Of a DNA stretch of 64,000 bases, positions 24,354 to 33,316 are shown piece after piece (the stretch's first letter is position 1; each line of letters starts with the position of its first letter). The notes beneath the pieces are model-generated. The model saw only the letters and a program-made list of their open reading frames with translations, did not search any database and was not told the DNA's origin. Both the position numbers and the translations under genes were made by a program. Source of the DNA: Pelagibacterium lacus (GTDB lineage Bacteria; Pseudomonadota; Alphaproteobacteria; Rhizobiales; Devosiaceae). The stretch spans positions 186,001 to 250,000 of the forward strand of contig NZ_QQNH01000001.1 in NCBI RefSeq assembly GCF_003345525.1, given 5' to 3'.

Positions 24354-24721
24354 CGGCGATTCGGCGCTTAGGCCTCGCGCTGCTGCTGGCGCTCGCTCCC
24401 CTCGGGGGCGCGGTGGCGGTCGATCCGCCCTATCAGGGGGCGATGGAGCGGCTGTCGGAGATTCTGGGCAGCCTCTACATGCTCTCTCCCCTGTGCGGGG
24501 ATGCCAGCACCGATTGGCGCAGCCAGATGGCCGAGCTGATGGCGCTGGACGAGCCGGACGACGACCGCCGGGCGCGGCTGGCCGGGTCGTTCAACGCCGG
24601 CTATGAGGCCTATGCGCGATTCCACCGCAGCTGCACGCCCGCGGCGCAGGCGGCCATGGGCCGGCTGCTGGGCGAAGGCGAGGCGCTGGCCCGCGACATC
24701 CATCAAAGATACGCGGAATGA
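24350..24721 (+). CDS. TIGR02301 family exported protein
   Basis: A 123-residue protein with a signal peptide (MTAIRRLGLALLLALAPLGGAVA). The mature part reads 'AMERLSEILGSLYMLSPLCGDASTDWRSQMAELM' and 'GSFNAGYEAYARFHRSCTPAAQAAMGRLLGEGEALARDI', which fits TIGR02301, an uncharacterised alphaproteobacterial family with two conserved cysteines. It is translationally coupled to the Nudix gene. Role unknown. Confidence 0.75.
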   Translation: MTAIRRLGLALLLALAPLGGAVAVDPPYQGAMERLSEILGSLYMLSPLCGDASTDWRSQMAELMALDEPDDDRRARLAGSFNAGYEAYARFHRSCTPAAQAAMGRLLGEGEALARDIHQRYAE

Positions 24722-24818
24722 GCGGGGATTCGGGGAATTATCCCCAGTTGCTCCATTCGCGTTAACCAATTGGTCATTTCCTCTTAGCAGCGTCACAAAG
24801 CCGTGCTACCAAGCGGCC

Positions 24819-25094
24819 ATGAGCACACGCACCCTATTCCCGTTTTGCGCTTCTCCCTCCGGCCTCGAGGCCGAACAGGAAGAGCGCCAGATCGCTCTCG
24901 AATATCTGGCGGATGCGTGGAATGCGGCCGATACCGATGGGATCGACACCGAGGCGCTGGCCCATGCGGCGCTGTTCGCGGCCATCGCCACGCTGGTGCG
25001 CGATTATGGCGAAGAGGCCGTGGCCAAGCTGATCGGCAATATCCCCGACCGCATCTCCAACGGCGAATATACGCTCGACCGCGTGGTGCAGTAG
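24819..25094 (+). CDS. Conserved hypothetical 91-residue protein
   Basis: A small acidic cytoplasmic protein: 'ASPSGLEAEQEERQIALEYLADAWNAADTDGIDTEALAHAALFAAIATLVRDYGEEAVAKLIGNIPDRI' in pieces, almost entirely helical. No named domain. Upstream, ACCAATTGGT (24765-24774) is a 10-bp palindrome that may be an operator. It converges on the MarR-GNAT gene with a 10-base gap. Confidence 0.6.
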   Translation: MSTRTLFPFCASPSGLEAEQEERQIALEYLADAWNAADTDGIDTEALAHAALFAAIATLVRDYGEEAVAKLIGNIPDRISNGEYTLDRVVQ

Positions 25095-25104
25095 GGATCG
25101 ACCC

Positions 25105-25980
25105 TCAGAGACGCTTTTCGAAGAAGAAATCGGGATAGGGATCGTCGTTGAACCGGTCGATTTCAGTCCAGCCGGTCTTGCGATAGAGGGCGATGGCCTC
25201 GGTGAGGGCCTTGTTGGTGTCGAGGCGCAGGGTGGCGATGCCGAGCTGGCGCGCGGCGGCTTCGGCCGCATCCATGAGACGGCGGGCGAGCCCAAGGCCC
25301 CGGGCCGAAGGCGCAATCCACAGGCGCTTGATCTCGGCATAACCCTTGTCGGTACCCTTGAGGCCGACGCAGCCAATGGGCAAGCCATCGGACATCACCA
25401 CGATGAAGCTCCCGCGCGGGGCGATCATATCCATGGCGTCGGGATCGGCGGAGCGGCCGACCTCGAACCCGCCGTCGAAGCGCCGGTCGAGTTCGACATA
25501 ATACCGGGCGAGGCCATGGCGGGCGGCGTCGCTGCGCGGATCGACGGTTTCGAAGGTGAAGCGGTCGCGGCCCAGCGCCGAGGCGACCAGATCCATGGCA
25601 TCCAGCAGGGCCTCGGGGCGCGGATGGCGCGCGAGAAGCGCTTCGGCCCGGTTATTGGACAGCGCCTCATAGGCGGCGAATTCGGCCCTGCCCTTGCCCG
25701 TCAAGGCGACCACCCGGCGGCGGGCATCGGCGGCATCGGGGCGCGTCTCGATAAGATGCTCCTCCTCCAGCCCCCGCAACAGGCGGCTCATCAGGCCCGA
25801 ATCGAGGCCGAGATAGTCACGGATCGCCGCGATGTCGCCGCGGCCATGGCCGATGGCGTTGAGCACGCGAGCCGACCCCAGCGGACGGCCACGGCCCAGA
25901 AAGGAATGATCGAGGGCGCCGACCTCGGAGGTGACGGCGCGCGAGAAGCGGCGGAAACGGGCGATGGGGTCGAGCGTCAT
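25105..25980 (-). CDS. MarR-type regulator fused to GNAT N-acetyltransferase
   Basis: A 291-residue two-domain protein. Residues 1-140 are a winged helix of the MarR type ('LGSARVLNAIGHGRGDIAAIRDYLGLDSGLMSRLLRGLEEEHLIETRPDAADARRRVVALT' in pieces). Residues 145-291 are a GNAT domain with the acetyl-CoA loop 'LWIAPSARGLGLARRLMDAAEAAARQLG' and 'LYRKTGWTEIDRF'. This fusion is common in Proteobacteria; the domain pair suggests sensing or modifying a small molecule, but the ligand is unknown. A perfect palindrome directly before the start is the likely autoregulatory site. Confidence 0.88.
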   Translation of the reverse strand: MTLDPIARFRRFSRAVTSEVGALDHSFLGRGRPLGSARVLNAIGHGRGDIAAIRDYLGLDSGLMSRLLRGLEEEHLIETRPDAADARRRVVALTGKGRAEFAAYEALSNNRAEALLARHPRPEALLDAMDLVASALGRDRFTFETVDPRSDAARHGLARYYVELDRRFDGGFEVGRSADPDAMDMIAPRGSFIVVMSDGLPIGCVGLKGTDKGYAEIKRLWIAPSARGLGLARRLMDAAEAAARQLGIATLRLDTNKALTEAIALYRKTGWTEIDRFNDDPYPDFFFEKRL

Positions 25981-25985
25981 AACAC

Positions 25986-25999
25986 CTGACTTTAGTCAG
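25986..25999. promoter_or_regulatory. Palindromic operator of the MarR-GNAT gene
   Basis: CTGACT-TT-AGTCAG is a perfect palindrome whose inner edge lies five bases upstream of the start codon. Its symmetry and position suit binding of a dimeric winged-helix protein. Confidence 0.6.
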
Positions 26000-26046
26000 A
26001 TAATTTTCCGCGTCAAGAAAATTGCGCCGTCCCGGGCCATTGCGCG

Positions 26047-27093
26047 CTACGCGCCCTCGCCCCAGTCGAGCACGATCTTGCCGGCGCCGCCCTGGATGGC
26101 GGACTGGAAGGCGGCGTCGAACTGGTCGGCGGGAAAGCGGTTGGTGATCACCGGGCGGATGTCGAGGCCGGATTGCAGCATGGCCAGCATCTTGTGCCAG
26201 GTCTCGAACATTTCGCGGCCGTAAATGCCCTTGAGGGTGAGCATTTTCAGCACCAGCCGGGCGAAATCATACTCGAAGGGCTTTGACGGCAGGCCGAGCA
26301 TGGCGATCTTGCCGCCCATGACCAGATGCTCGGTGAGGGTGGAGAGGGCAGCGGGGGCGCCGCTCATCTCGAAGCCCACGTCGAAGCCCTCGCTCATGCC
26401 GAGCCCGTTGGCGAGGGCCTGCAGATCGCCGGCGGTGTTGATGGTGATGACGCCCGGCGCGGTCTTTTTGGCGAGGTCGAGGCGGTTGTCGTTGGGATCG
26501 GTGATCACCACATGGCGCGCGCCCACATGCCGCGCCACCGCGGCGCTCATGATGCCGATGGGGCCGGCGCCGGTGATCAGCACGTCCTCGCCCACCAGAT
26601 CGAAGGCCAGTGCGATGTGGACGGCATTGCCCAGGGGATCGAGGATGGCGGCGAGCTCGTCATCGACCGTATCGGGCAAGGGCACGATGTTGAAGGCGGG
26701 GATCTTCACATACTCGGCGAAGGCGCCGGGCAGGTTGACGCCCACCCCGCGCGTCTCGGGATCGAGATGGAAGCGCCCGGCGCGGGAGGCGCGGGATTTG
26801 AAGCCGATGACATGGCCTTCGCCGGAAACCCGCTGGCCGATCTTGAGATGCCGGACGTTTTCGCCCAGTTCGGCGACCGTGCCGGAATATTCATGGCCGA
26901 CCGTCATGGGCACGGGAATGACGCTCCGGGCCCAATCATCCCATTTGTAGATATGCAGGTCGGTGCCGCAAATGCCGGTCTTGGTGACCTTGACGAGGAC
27001 GTCGTCGGGGCCGATTTCGGGAATCGGCACCTGTTGCATCCACAGGCCGGGCCGGGCCTCGGCCTTGACGAGGGCTTTCATGGTGCGGGTCAT
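26047..27093 (-). CDS. tdh: L-threonine 3-dehydrogenase, lacking the structural-zinc cysteines
   Basis: A 348-residue medium-chain alcohol dehydrogenase that oxidises L-threonine to 2-amino-3-ketobutyrate with NAD. The close match to E. coli Tdh includes catalytic zinc ligands Cys42 (TGICGTD), His67 and Glu68 (VGHEYSG), Asp152 near 'LDPLGNAVH', and the nucleotide loop 'ITGAGPIGIMSAAVA'. The lobe that in E. coli carries four structural-zinc cysteines reads 'GHVIGFKSRASRAGRFHLD' here: the Cys positions are Gly97, Ser100, Ser103 and Asp111. It lies about 157 bases downstream of kbl, whose product acts next in the pathway, in the same direction. Confidence 0.93.
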   Translation of the reverse strand: MTRTMKALVKAEARPGLWMQQVPIPEIGPDDVLVKVTKTGICGTDLHIYKWDDWARSVIPVPMTVGHEYSGTVAELGENVRHLKIGQRVSGEGHVIGFKSRASRAGRFHLDPETRGVGVNLPGAFAEYVKIPAFNIVPLPDTVDDELAAILDPLGNAVHIALAFDLVGEDVLITGAGPIGIMSAAVARHVGARHVVITDPNDNRLDLAKKTAPGVITINTAGDLQALANGLGMSEGFDVGFEMSGAPAALSTLTEHLVMGGKIAMLGLPSKPFEYDFARLVLKMLTLKGIYGREMFETWHKMLAMLQSGLDIRPVITNRFPADQFDAAFQSAIQGGAGKIVLDWGEGA

Positions 27094-27133
27094 GCGCTAG
27101 GGCCTCCCAATCGCGGGGAGTGAGGCGGAGGCT

Positions 27134-27195
27134 GCGCCCCCCTCATCCGTCTCGCCCTCCGGGCGATCCACCTTCTCCCACCAGGGGAGAAGGGC
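27134..27195. repeat. Repeat family 2, copy B
   Basis: Same order as the other copies: CCCCCTCATCCGT, a small hairpin, CCACC and the CCTTCTCCC/GGGAGAAGG stem with loop ACCAG. The small hairpin is CGCCC-TCC-GGGCG here, against CCGC-TTC-GCGG in the other two copies. Both arms differ together, which preserves pairing. It lies between kbl and tdh. Confidence 0.85.
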
Positions 27196-27250
27196 AAGGG
27201 GGCATACGCGGGGTCAGTGCCGGGGATGAGGGGGGGGCTGAGCTTCAGCA

Positions 27251-28441
27251 TCACACCACCCCCAATTGCCGGCCCACCCGCAGGAAGGCGTCGATGGCGA
27301 AGGTGAGGTTGTCGTCGGAAAGACCGGCCGACATCTGGGTGCGGATGCGGGCCTCGCCCTTGGGAACCACGGGGAAGGAAAAGGCCGAGACCAGCACGCC
27401 GGCGTCCCGCAGGGCCTGGGCCATGGCCTGCGCCCGCCCCGCATCGTGCAGCATCACCGGGATGATGGGGGTTTCGCCGGGGACGAGGTCGAAGCCCGCC
27501 TCGGCGAGGGCGGCGCGGAAGCGTTTGGTGTGGCGGTCGAGGATGGCGCGGCGGTCATCGGCCCGTTCGGCGATCTCGATGGCCTTGATGGCCCCGGCGA
27601 CCACCGCGGGCGGCAGGGCGTTGGAAAACAGATATGGCCGGGCGCGCTGGCGCAACAGGTCCACCACCGCCGCGGGGCCGGCGATGAAGCCGCCCATGGC
27701 GCCGCCAAGCGTCTTGCCGAAGGTGCCCGAGATGATGTCGACGCGGTTGCCGACGCCGGTGAGGGCCGGCGTGCCCCTGCCCTTCTCCCCCAGATGGCCG
27801 GTGGCGTGGCATTCATCGATGAGGATGGCGGCCTTGTATTCCTCGGCGAGGTCGCAGATTTCCGGGAGGCGGGCGATGAAGCCGTCCATGGAGAAAACGC
27901 CATCGGTGACAATCAGCTTGAAGCGCGCGCCGTCATCGTCGGCGGCCTGGAGCTGGAGGCGCAGATCGTCCATGTCGGAGGTCGCGAAGCGGTAGCGCCT
28001 GGCTTTCGACAGCCGCACCCCGTCGATGATCGAGGCGTGGTTGAGGCTGTCGGAGATGATCGCATCCTCGGGGCCGAGAAGGGTTTCGAAAATGCCGCCA
28101 TTGGCATCGAAGCACGAGCCGAACAGGACGGCGTCGTCCTTTTCCAGATAGCGGGCGACGGTCTGTTCGAGCTGCTTGTGCAGGTCGTGGGTGCCGCAGA
28201 TGAAGCGCACCGAGGCCATGCCCGAGCCGTAGGCCTCCAGCGCCGCGACGCTGGCCGCGACCACTTCGGGATCATTGGCGAGGCCGAGATAATTGTTGGC
28301 GCACAGATTGACCATGGTGCGGCCGGAAACGGTCACTTCGGCCTGCTGGGCCGAGCCGATGACCATTTCCGACTTGTAGAGCCCCTCGGCGCGAATGGCC
28401 TCGAGGGTCTGTTCGAGATGCCGGGTGAAGCCGTCCATCAT
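27251..28441 (-). CDS. kbl: Glycine C-acetyltransferase (2-amino-3-ketobutyrate CoA ligase)
   Basis: A 396-residue PLP enzyme that splits 2-amino-3-ketobutyrate with CoA into glycine and acetyl-CoA. Segments of the alpha-oxoamine synthase family are clear: 'NLCANNYLGLANDPEV', 'FICGTHDLHKQLE', 'DSLNHASIIDGVRLS', 'LIDECHATGHLGEKGRG' and the PLP-lysine region 'IISGTFGKTLGGAMGG'. AGGGAG lies 8 bases before the first of two adjacent ATG codons. tdh follows downstream; putA is divergent. Confidence 0.96.
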   Translation of the reverse strand: MMDGFTRHLEQTLEAIRAEGLYKSEMVIGSAQQAEVTVSGRTMVNLCANNYLGLANDPEVVAASVAALEAYGSGMASVRFICGTHDLHKQLEQTVARYLEKDDAVLFGSCFDANGGIFETLLGPEDAIISDSLNHASIIDGVRLSKARRYRFATSDMDDLRLQLQAADDDGARFKLIVTDGVFSMDGFIARLPEICDLAEEYKAAILIDECHATGHLGEKGRGTPALTGVGNRVDIISGTFGKTLGGAMGGFIAGPAAVVDLLRQRARPYLFSNALPPAVVAGAIKAIEIAERADDRRAILDRHTKRFRAALAEAGFDLVPGETPIIPVMLHDAGRAQAMAQALRDAGVLVSAFSFPVVPKGEARIRTQMSAGLSDDNLTFAIDAFLRVGRQLGVV

Positions 28442-28570
28442 GAGGGTCACTCCCTGTTCGGCCCTATTTCTACTGGGGAAACGCCGGGGCAGCAATGTCC
28501 GGAAGCTGCCCATGCCGCGAGGAGCCGCCATTGTGGCGCCCGGCGGCCCCATGGACGTGGTTCCTACGGA

Positions 28571-28584
28571 ATATGGCCCCATAT
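28571..28584. promoter_or_regulatory. Palindrome in the kbl-putA intergenic region
   Basis: ATATGG-CC-CCATAT is a perfect inverted repeat, followed by a second, weaker one (ATATC-TCCATG-GATAT, 28581-28596). It sits between two divergent amino-acid catabolic genes, in an AT-rich patch about 70 bases before putA. Regulation by an Lrp/PutR-type protein is possible but not shown. Confidence 0.35.
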
Positions 28585-28651
28585 CTCCATGGATATCCGG
28601 CCAGACTGCGCTAGACTCGTCAGAGGCGCAGACTTGAAGAGGAGTGTTGTT

Positions 28652-31600
28652 GTGCCCGACCATCCGCCCCTGCCCTTTGCGCAGTTTTCCGACCGGCCCC
28701 TCGGGGCGGATACGCCCCTGCGCGAGGCGATCACCAGCGCCTGCCGCATCGCGGAGACCGACGCCGTGCCGCCGCTCGTCGTGGCGGCGGAGGTGACGCC
28801 GGAACAGGCGGCGGCGATCCGCGCGACGGCCGGCGCGGCGGTGCGCGCGATCCGCCGCAAGGGCACCGGCAGCGGCGTCGAGGGGCTGATGCAGGAATAT
28901 GCGCTCTCCAGCCAGGAGGGCATAGCGCTGATGTGCCTTGCCGAAGCGCTGCTGCGCACCCCCGACAACACGACCCGCGACCTGCTGATCGCCGACAAGA
29001 TCGCGCCGGGCAAATGGCAGGGGCATCTGGGACTCGACCGCTCGGTGTTCGTCAATGCGGCCACATGGGGCCTCGTGGTCACCGGCAAGCTGGTCAGCCC
29101 GGTCGACGAGAAGGGATTGTCGCGAGCGCTGAGCCAATTGGTGGCGCGCTCGGGGGAACCGGTGATCCGGGCCGGGGTGCGGATGGCCATGCGCATGCTG
29201 GGCGAGCAGTTCGTCTGCGGCCAGACGATCGGCGCGGCGCTGAAATCGGCCAAACGGCAGGAGGCGCGCGGCTTCGGCTATTCCTACGACATGCTGGGGG
29301 AAGCGGCCACCACGGCCGAAGACGCCGAGCGCTACATGGCCGATTATGTGGGGGCGATCCACGCCATCGGCGCCGCCGCCAGGGGGCGCGGCCCCTATCT
29401 GGGCCCGGGCATATCCATCAAGCTCTCGGCGCTGCATCCGCGCTATGCCCGCGCGCAATATGGCCGCGTGATGGGCGAATTGCTGCCTCGGGTGAAGCAA
29501 TTGGCGCTGCTGGCCAAGGGCTATGACATGGGGCTCAATATCGATGCCGAGGAGATGGACCGGCTCGAGCTGTCGCTGGACCTGCTCGAAGCGCTGGCGC
29601 TCGACCCGGACCTTGGGGGCTGGGAGGGGATCGGTTTCGTCGTGCAGGCCTATTCCAAGCGCTGTCCCTTCGTCATCGACTGGATCATCGACCTGGCGCG
29701 GCGCTCGGGGCACCGGATCATGGTGCGGCTGGTCAAGGGCGCCTATTGGGACAGCGAGATCAAGCGGGCCCAGATCGACGGGCTGGAGGATTTCCCGGTC
29801 TATACCCGCAAGGTGCACACCGATGTGAGCTATATCGCCTGCGCGAAAAAGCTGCTGGCGGCGCGCGACGCGGTGTTCCCGCAATTTGCCACCCACAATG
29901 CGCAGACCATGGCGACGATCCACACTCTGGCCGGACCCCAATTCAGCGTCGGCGACTATGAGTTCCAGTGCCTGCACGGGATGGGGGAGCCGCTTTATGA
30001 CGAGGTGGTGCCGCGCGACAAGCTCGCCCGCCCCTGCCGCATCTATGCGCCGGTGGGCAGCCATGAGACGCTGCTGGCCTATCTGGTGCGGCGGCTGCTG
30101 GAGAACGGGGCCAATTCGAGCTTCGTCAACCAGATCGCCGACGAGGACGTGCCGGTCGGGAGGCTGATCGCCGATCCTGTGGAAATGGCGCGCACCATTT
30201 CGCCGCTGGGGGCGCGTCACGAACAGATCGCCCTGCCGCGCGATATTCTGGCGGGTGGACGGCGCAATTCGCAGGGGCTCGACCTTAGCAGCGAGCAGAG
30301 CCTGCGCGGGCTCGAAAGCAGGCTGCGGGAATCGGTCGGGCGCGAGTGGACGGTCCGGCCCGCCGAGGGCGGCGGCAGCGCGCGCGCCGTTCTCAACCCG
30401 GCCGACCACCGCGACCGGGTGGACACGGTCTTCGACACCCTGCCCGAGCAGATCGACGCGATCATGACCCGGGCGCAGAAGGCGGCGCCGGGCTGGGCGG
30501 CCATCCCGGCCGGCGACCGCGCTGCCATGCTCGACCGGGCAGCGGAGGCCATGGAAGAGGAGACGGGAACGCTGATGGCGCTGGCCATGCGCGAGGCGGG
30601 CAAGACGGCGGCCAATGCCATTGCCGAAGTGCGCGAGGCGGTGGATTTCCTGCGCTATTATGCCCAGCAGGCCCGCGACGGCTTCGGCACGGACACGCAT
30701 ATCCCGCTGGGGCCGGTGGTGGCGATTTCGCCGTGGAACTTCCCGCTGGCCATTTTCACCGGGCAGCTGTCGGCGGCGCTGGCGGCGGGCAATCCGGTGG
30801 TCGCCAAGCCGGCCGAGGAAACCCCGCTGATCGCCCAATATGCGGTCGCGCTGCTGCACGGGGCGGGGGTGCCGCGCGACGTGCTGCAACTGGTGCCCGG
30901 CGACGGCGGCACCGGCGCGGCGCTGGTCGCCCACGCGGCGTGCGCGGGGGTGATGTTCACCGGCTCGACGGAGGTGGCGCGGCTGATCCAGCGCCAATTG
31001 GCGGGACGTACCCTCTCCGATGGAGCGCCGGTGCCGCTGGTGGCGGAAACCGGCGGGCAGAACGCGCTGGTGGTCGATTCCTCGGCGCTGACCGAACAGG
31101 TGGTGATCGACGTGCTCGCCTCCGCCTTCGACAGCGCCGGCCAACGCTGCTCGGCGCTGCGGGTGCTGTGCCTGCAGGAGGACATCGCCGAACGCACGCT
31201 CGCCATGCTCAAGGGTGCCATGGCGCAGCTCACCATCGGCAATCCGGACCGGCTGGCGACCGATAGCGGCCCGGTGATCACCGCCGAGGCGCGGGACGGG
31301 ATCAACGCCCATATCGAGGCCATGCGGGCCAAGGGGTTCGCCATAACCCAGACTGGGCTGCCGTCGCTCGCCGGGCATGGTACCTATGTACCGCCGACGC
31401 TGATCGAGATCGACAACGTCGCAGCGCTGGGGCGCGAAGTGTTCGGGCCGGTGCTGCATGTGGTGCGATTCAAGCGCAGGGACCTTTCGGCACTGATCGG
31501 GAAGATCAACGCGCTGGGCTATGGGCTGACCTTCGGGCTGCATACGCGGATCGACACCACCATCGCCGAGGTCACCGCGGCGATCGCGGCGGGCAATATC

Positions 31601-32320
31601 TATGTCAACCGCAACCAGATCGGCGCCGTGGTCGGCGTACAGCCGTTTGGCGGGCACGGGCTTTCGGGCACCGGCCCCAAGGCGGGCGGCCCGCTCTATC
31701 TGCGCCGGCTGGTGCGGACGGTAAGCCAGGACGTGTGGGGCCTTGCCGAGCGGCAGGCCACCCCGGCGATCGCCGCGCTGGCGGCCTGGGCCGGGGAGAA
31801 GGCGGGGCCGGAACTGGCCGAAGCCGTGCTGCGCTATGGCACGCACCCGGCGATCGATGCCTTCTCCGAACTGGAGGGGCCGGTGGGCGAACGCAACACC
31901 TATGCGACCCGGCCCAAGGGCACGGTGCTGCTGGTGGCCGATACCGTGGTGGGGCTGGCCCATGGGCTCGCAGCCGGGCTGGCGGCGGGCAATGATATGC
32001 TGCTCAAGGCGGGCGGTGAGCTCGAAAAACTGGTCGCGACGCTGCCGGGCGATCTGGGCAAACGGGTCGCGGTCGGGGGCACGTTCGCAGCTAAAGACGT
32101 GCGGGCGGTGCTGGTCGCGGGCGATGGCGCTGCGGTGGTGGCGGCGACCAGGGCCGTGGCCGAGCGGGAGGGGCCGGTGGTGCTGGTGCAAGGGGCATCG
32201 ACCGAGGCGCTAAGCAGCGGGCAAGCGGTTTTCGCCATCGACCTCCTGGTCGACGAGGTCTCCGTAAGCATCAACACGGCGGCGGCCGGAGGCAATGCCT
32301 CGCTGATGGCGCTGGCTTAG
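28652..32320 (+). CDS. putA: Bifunctional proline dehydrogenase / L-glutamate-gamma-semialdehyde dehydrogenase
   Basis: A 1222-residue enzyme that converts proline to glutamate, passing electrons first to FAD and quinone and then to NAD. The proline dehydrogenase barrel covers about residues 80-480 ('LGPGISIKLSALHPRYARAQ', 'RLVKGAYWDSEIKRAQ', 'RLLENGANSSFVNQIAD'). The aldehyde dehydrogenase domain (about 560-1010) has 'PWNFPLAIFTGQ', 'VAETGGQNALVVD' and catalytic Cys833 in 'AGQRCSALR'. A C-terminal domain of about 200 residues follows, as in long PutA forms. The ribbon-helix-helix repressor domain of E. coli PutA is missing. Start GTG with AAGAGGAG seven bases upstream. Confidence 0.95.
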   Translation: MPDHPPLPFAQFSDRPLGADTPLREAITSACRIAETDAVPPLVVAAEVTPEQAAAIRATAGAAVRAIRRKGTGSGVEGLMQEYALSSQEGIALMCLAEALLRTPDNTTRDLLIADKIAPGKWQGHLGLDRSVFVNAATWGLVVTGKLVSPVDEKGLSRALSQLVARSGEPVIRAGVRMAMRMLGEQFVCGQTIGAALKSAKRQEARGFGYSYDMLGEAATTAEDAERYMADYVGAIHAIGAAARGRGPYLGPGISIKLSALHPRYARAQYGRVMGELLPRVKQLALLAKGYDMGLNIDAEEMDRLELSLDLLEALALDPDLGGWEGIGFVVQAYSKRCPFVIDWIIDLARRSGHRIMVRLVKGAYWDSEIKRAQIDGLEDFPVYTRKVHTDVSYIACAKKLLAARDAVFPQFATHNAQTMATIHTLAGPQFSVGDYEFQCLHGMGEPLYDEVVPRDKLARPCRIYAPVGSHETLLAYLVRRLLENGANSSFVNQIADEDVPVGRLIADPVEMARTISPLGARHEQIALPRDILAGGRRNSQGLDLSSEQSLRGLESRLRESVGREWTVRPAEGGGSARAVLNPADHRDRVDTVFDTLPEQIDAIMTRAQKAAPGWAAIPAGDRAAMLDRAAEAMEEETGTLMALAMREAGKTAANAIAEVREAVDFLRYYAQQARDGFGTDTHIPLGPVVAISPWNFPLAIFTGQLSAALAAGNPVVAKPAEETPLIAQYAVALLHGAGVPRDVLQLVPGDGGTGAALVAHAACAGVMFTGSTEVARLIQRQLAGRTLSDGAPVPLVAETGGQNALVVDSSALTEQVVIDVLASAFDSAGQRCSALRVLCLQEDIAERTLAMLKGAMAQLTIGNPDRLATDSGPVITAEARDGINAHIEAMRAKGFAITQTGLPSLAGHGTYVPPTLIEIDNVAALGREVFGPVLHVVRFKRRDLSALIGKINALGYGLTFGLHTRIDTTIAEVTAAIAAGNIYVNRNQIGAVVGVQPFGGHGLSGTGPKAGGPLYLRRLVRTVSQDVWGLAERQATPAIAALAAWAGEKAGPELAEAVLRYGTHPAIDAFSELEGPVGERNTYATRPKGTVLLVADTVVGLAHGLAAGLAAGNDMLLKAGGELEKLVATLPGDLGKRVAVGGTFAAKDVRAVLVAGDGAAVVAATRAVAEREGPVVLVQGASTEALSSGQAVFAIDLLVDEVSVSINTAAAGGNASLMALA

Positions 32321-32371
32321 CCCGTGCGGGCTTGATGATCGGGCGATATGCGCTACCTATGGCGTCCCGCC

Positions 32372-32442
32372 AGAGCAAGTCATTGTTTTGTCGCGTTTCC
32401 GAACCGGATAAGTGGTGCCCACTTATCCTGGAAACACTCTAG
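32372..32442. repeat. Repeat family 1, copy 2 (short form)
   Basis: It lacks the variable left palindrome; only AGAGC remains. It keeps the common module: TTGTTTTGTCGC, then GTTTCC...GGAAAC enclosing GATAAGTGG-TGC-CCACTTATC, ending CTCTAG. It lies between putA and ygfZ, ending about 17 bases before the ygfZ start. Confidence 0.85.
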
Positions 32443-32458
32443 TGAAAGGACGTCTGAG

Positions 32459-33289
32459 ATGGGAATCGAACACCGTGCGGATCGGGTGGCCTTCAGGATT
32501 TCCGGCCCCGATGCGACGCATCTGCTGCATGACGTGCTGACCCCGCCCGTCCTCGAGGACGGGACGGCGCGCTGGTTCGCGCTGCTGGCGCCGCAGGGCA
32601 AACTGCTGGCCGAGGGGCTGATCGGATGGGCCGATGGTGCCCATTGGCTCGACGTGCCGCAGGCGGCGGCCGAAAACACCCTCAAGCGGCTGAAAATGTA
32701 TCGCCTGCGGGCCAAGATGGAGATCGAGCCCCTGGGCGAGACCCATCGCGTGGGCTGGTCGCTCGACCGACCGCAAGGGGGGATCGTGCATGAAGATGAG
32801 CGCGCGGCGGGGCTCGGCTACCGCGTCATCGTTCCCGTGGCCGAGGCCGAAGGCTGGACGCAGGGCGAGGATTGGGCGCGGGCGCGGCTGGCGGCGGGCG
32901 TCCTGGAGATGGGGGCGGATTTCGACCCCGATACGGCCTTCCCCCACGATATCGGCATGGACCAGATGGGCGGGGTGGACTTCAAGAAGGGCTGCTATGT
33001 GGGGCAGGAAGTGGTGTCGCGCATGCAGCATCGCGGCACGGCGCGGCGGCGGCCGGTCAAGGTCACCGGTATTGCGGAGGGCGCGCGGGGCGATGCGGTG
33101 CTGATCGCGGGCAAGAGCGTGGGCATACTGGGCCATGTGGTGGACGGCCAGGCGGTGGCCATCGTGCGGATCGACAAGGTCGCCGACCCCGAGGCGGCGA
33201 CGGTCAATGGGGTGCCGGTCTCGCTTGTCCTGCCGGACTGGGCGCGTTACGGTTTCGGCGCGCCGGGCGGCGATTCCACAGAGGACTAG
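32459..33289 (+). CDS. ygfZ: YgfZ/GcvT-like folate-binding protein (IBA57 homologue)
   Basis: A 276-residue protein with the GcvT-type folate fold and the family signature K-G-C-Y-x-G-Q-E ('FKKGCYVGQEVVSRMQHRG', near residue 180). YgfZ helps build or repair iron-sulfur clusters, notably in MiaB-like radical SAM enzymes; IBA57 is the mitochondrial relative. The start MGIEHRADR has AAAGGA eight bases upstream. The repeat lies in its leader. An HD-domain gene follows after 27 bases. Confidence 0.9.
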   Translation: MGIEHRADRVAFRISGPDATHLLHDVLTPPVLEDGTARWFALLAPQGKLLAEGLIGWADGAHWLDVPQAAAENTLKRLKMYRLRAKMEIEPLGETHRVGWSLDRPQGGIVHEDERAAGLGYRVIVPVAEAEGWTQGEDWARARLAAGVLEMGADFDPDTAFPHDIGMDQMGGVDFKKGCYVGQEVVSRMQHRGTARRRPVKVTGIAEGARGDAVLIAGKSVGILGHVVDGQAVAIVRIDKVADPEAATVNGVPVSLVLPDWARYGFGAPGGDSTED

Positions 33290-33316
33290 AACCAGAAGCA
33301 AAGAGGCTCCGCATCG

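Noticed and set aside
24721-24745. GGGGAT...ATCCCC hairpin after the TIGR02301 gene as a terminator
   Set aside because: The stem is six pairs with a ten-base loop and no T-run follows.
27251-32191. A reading frame open for more than 1600 codons antisense to putA, continuous with kbl
   Set aside because: It is a by-product of high GC and strong codon bias in putA. The translated sequence outside kbl is Arg/His/Gln-rich with no domain, while the plus strand gives a complete PutA.
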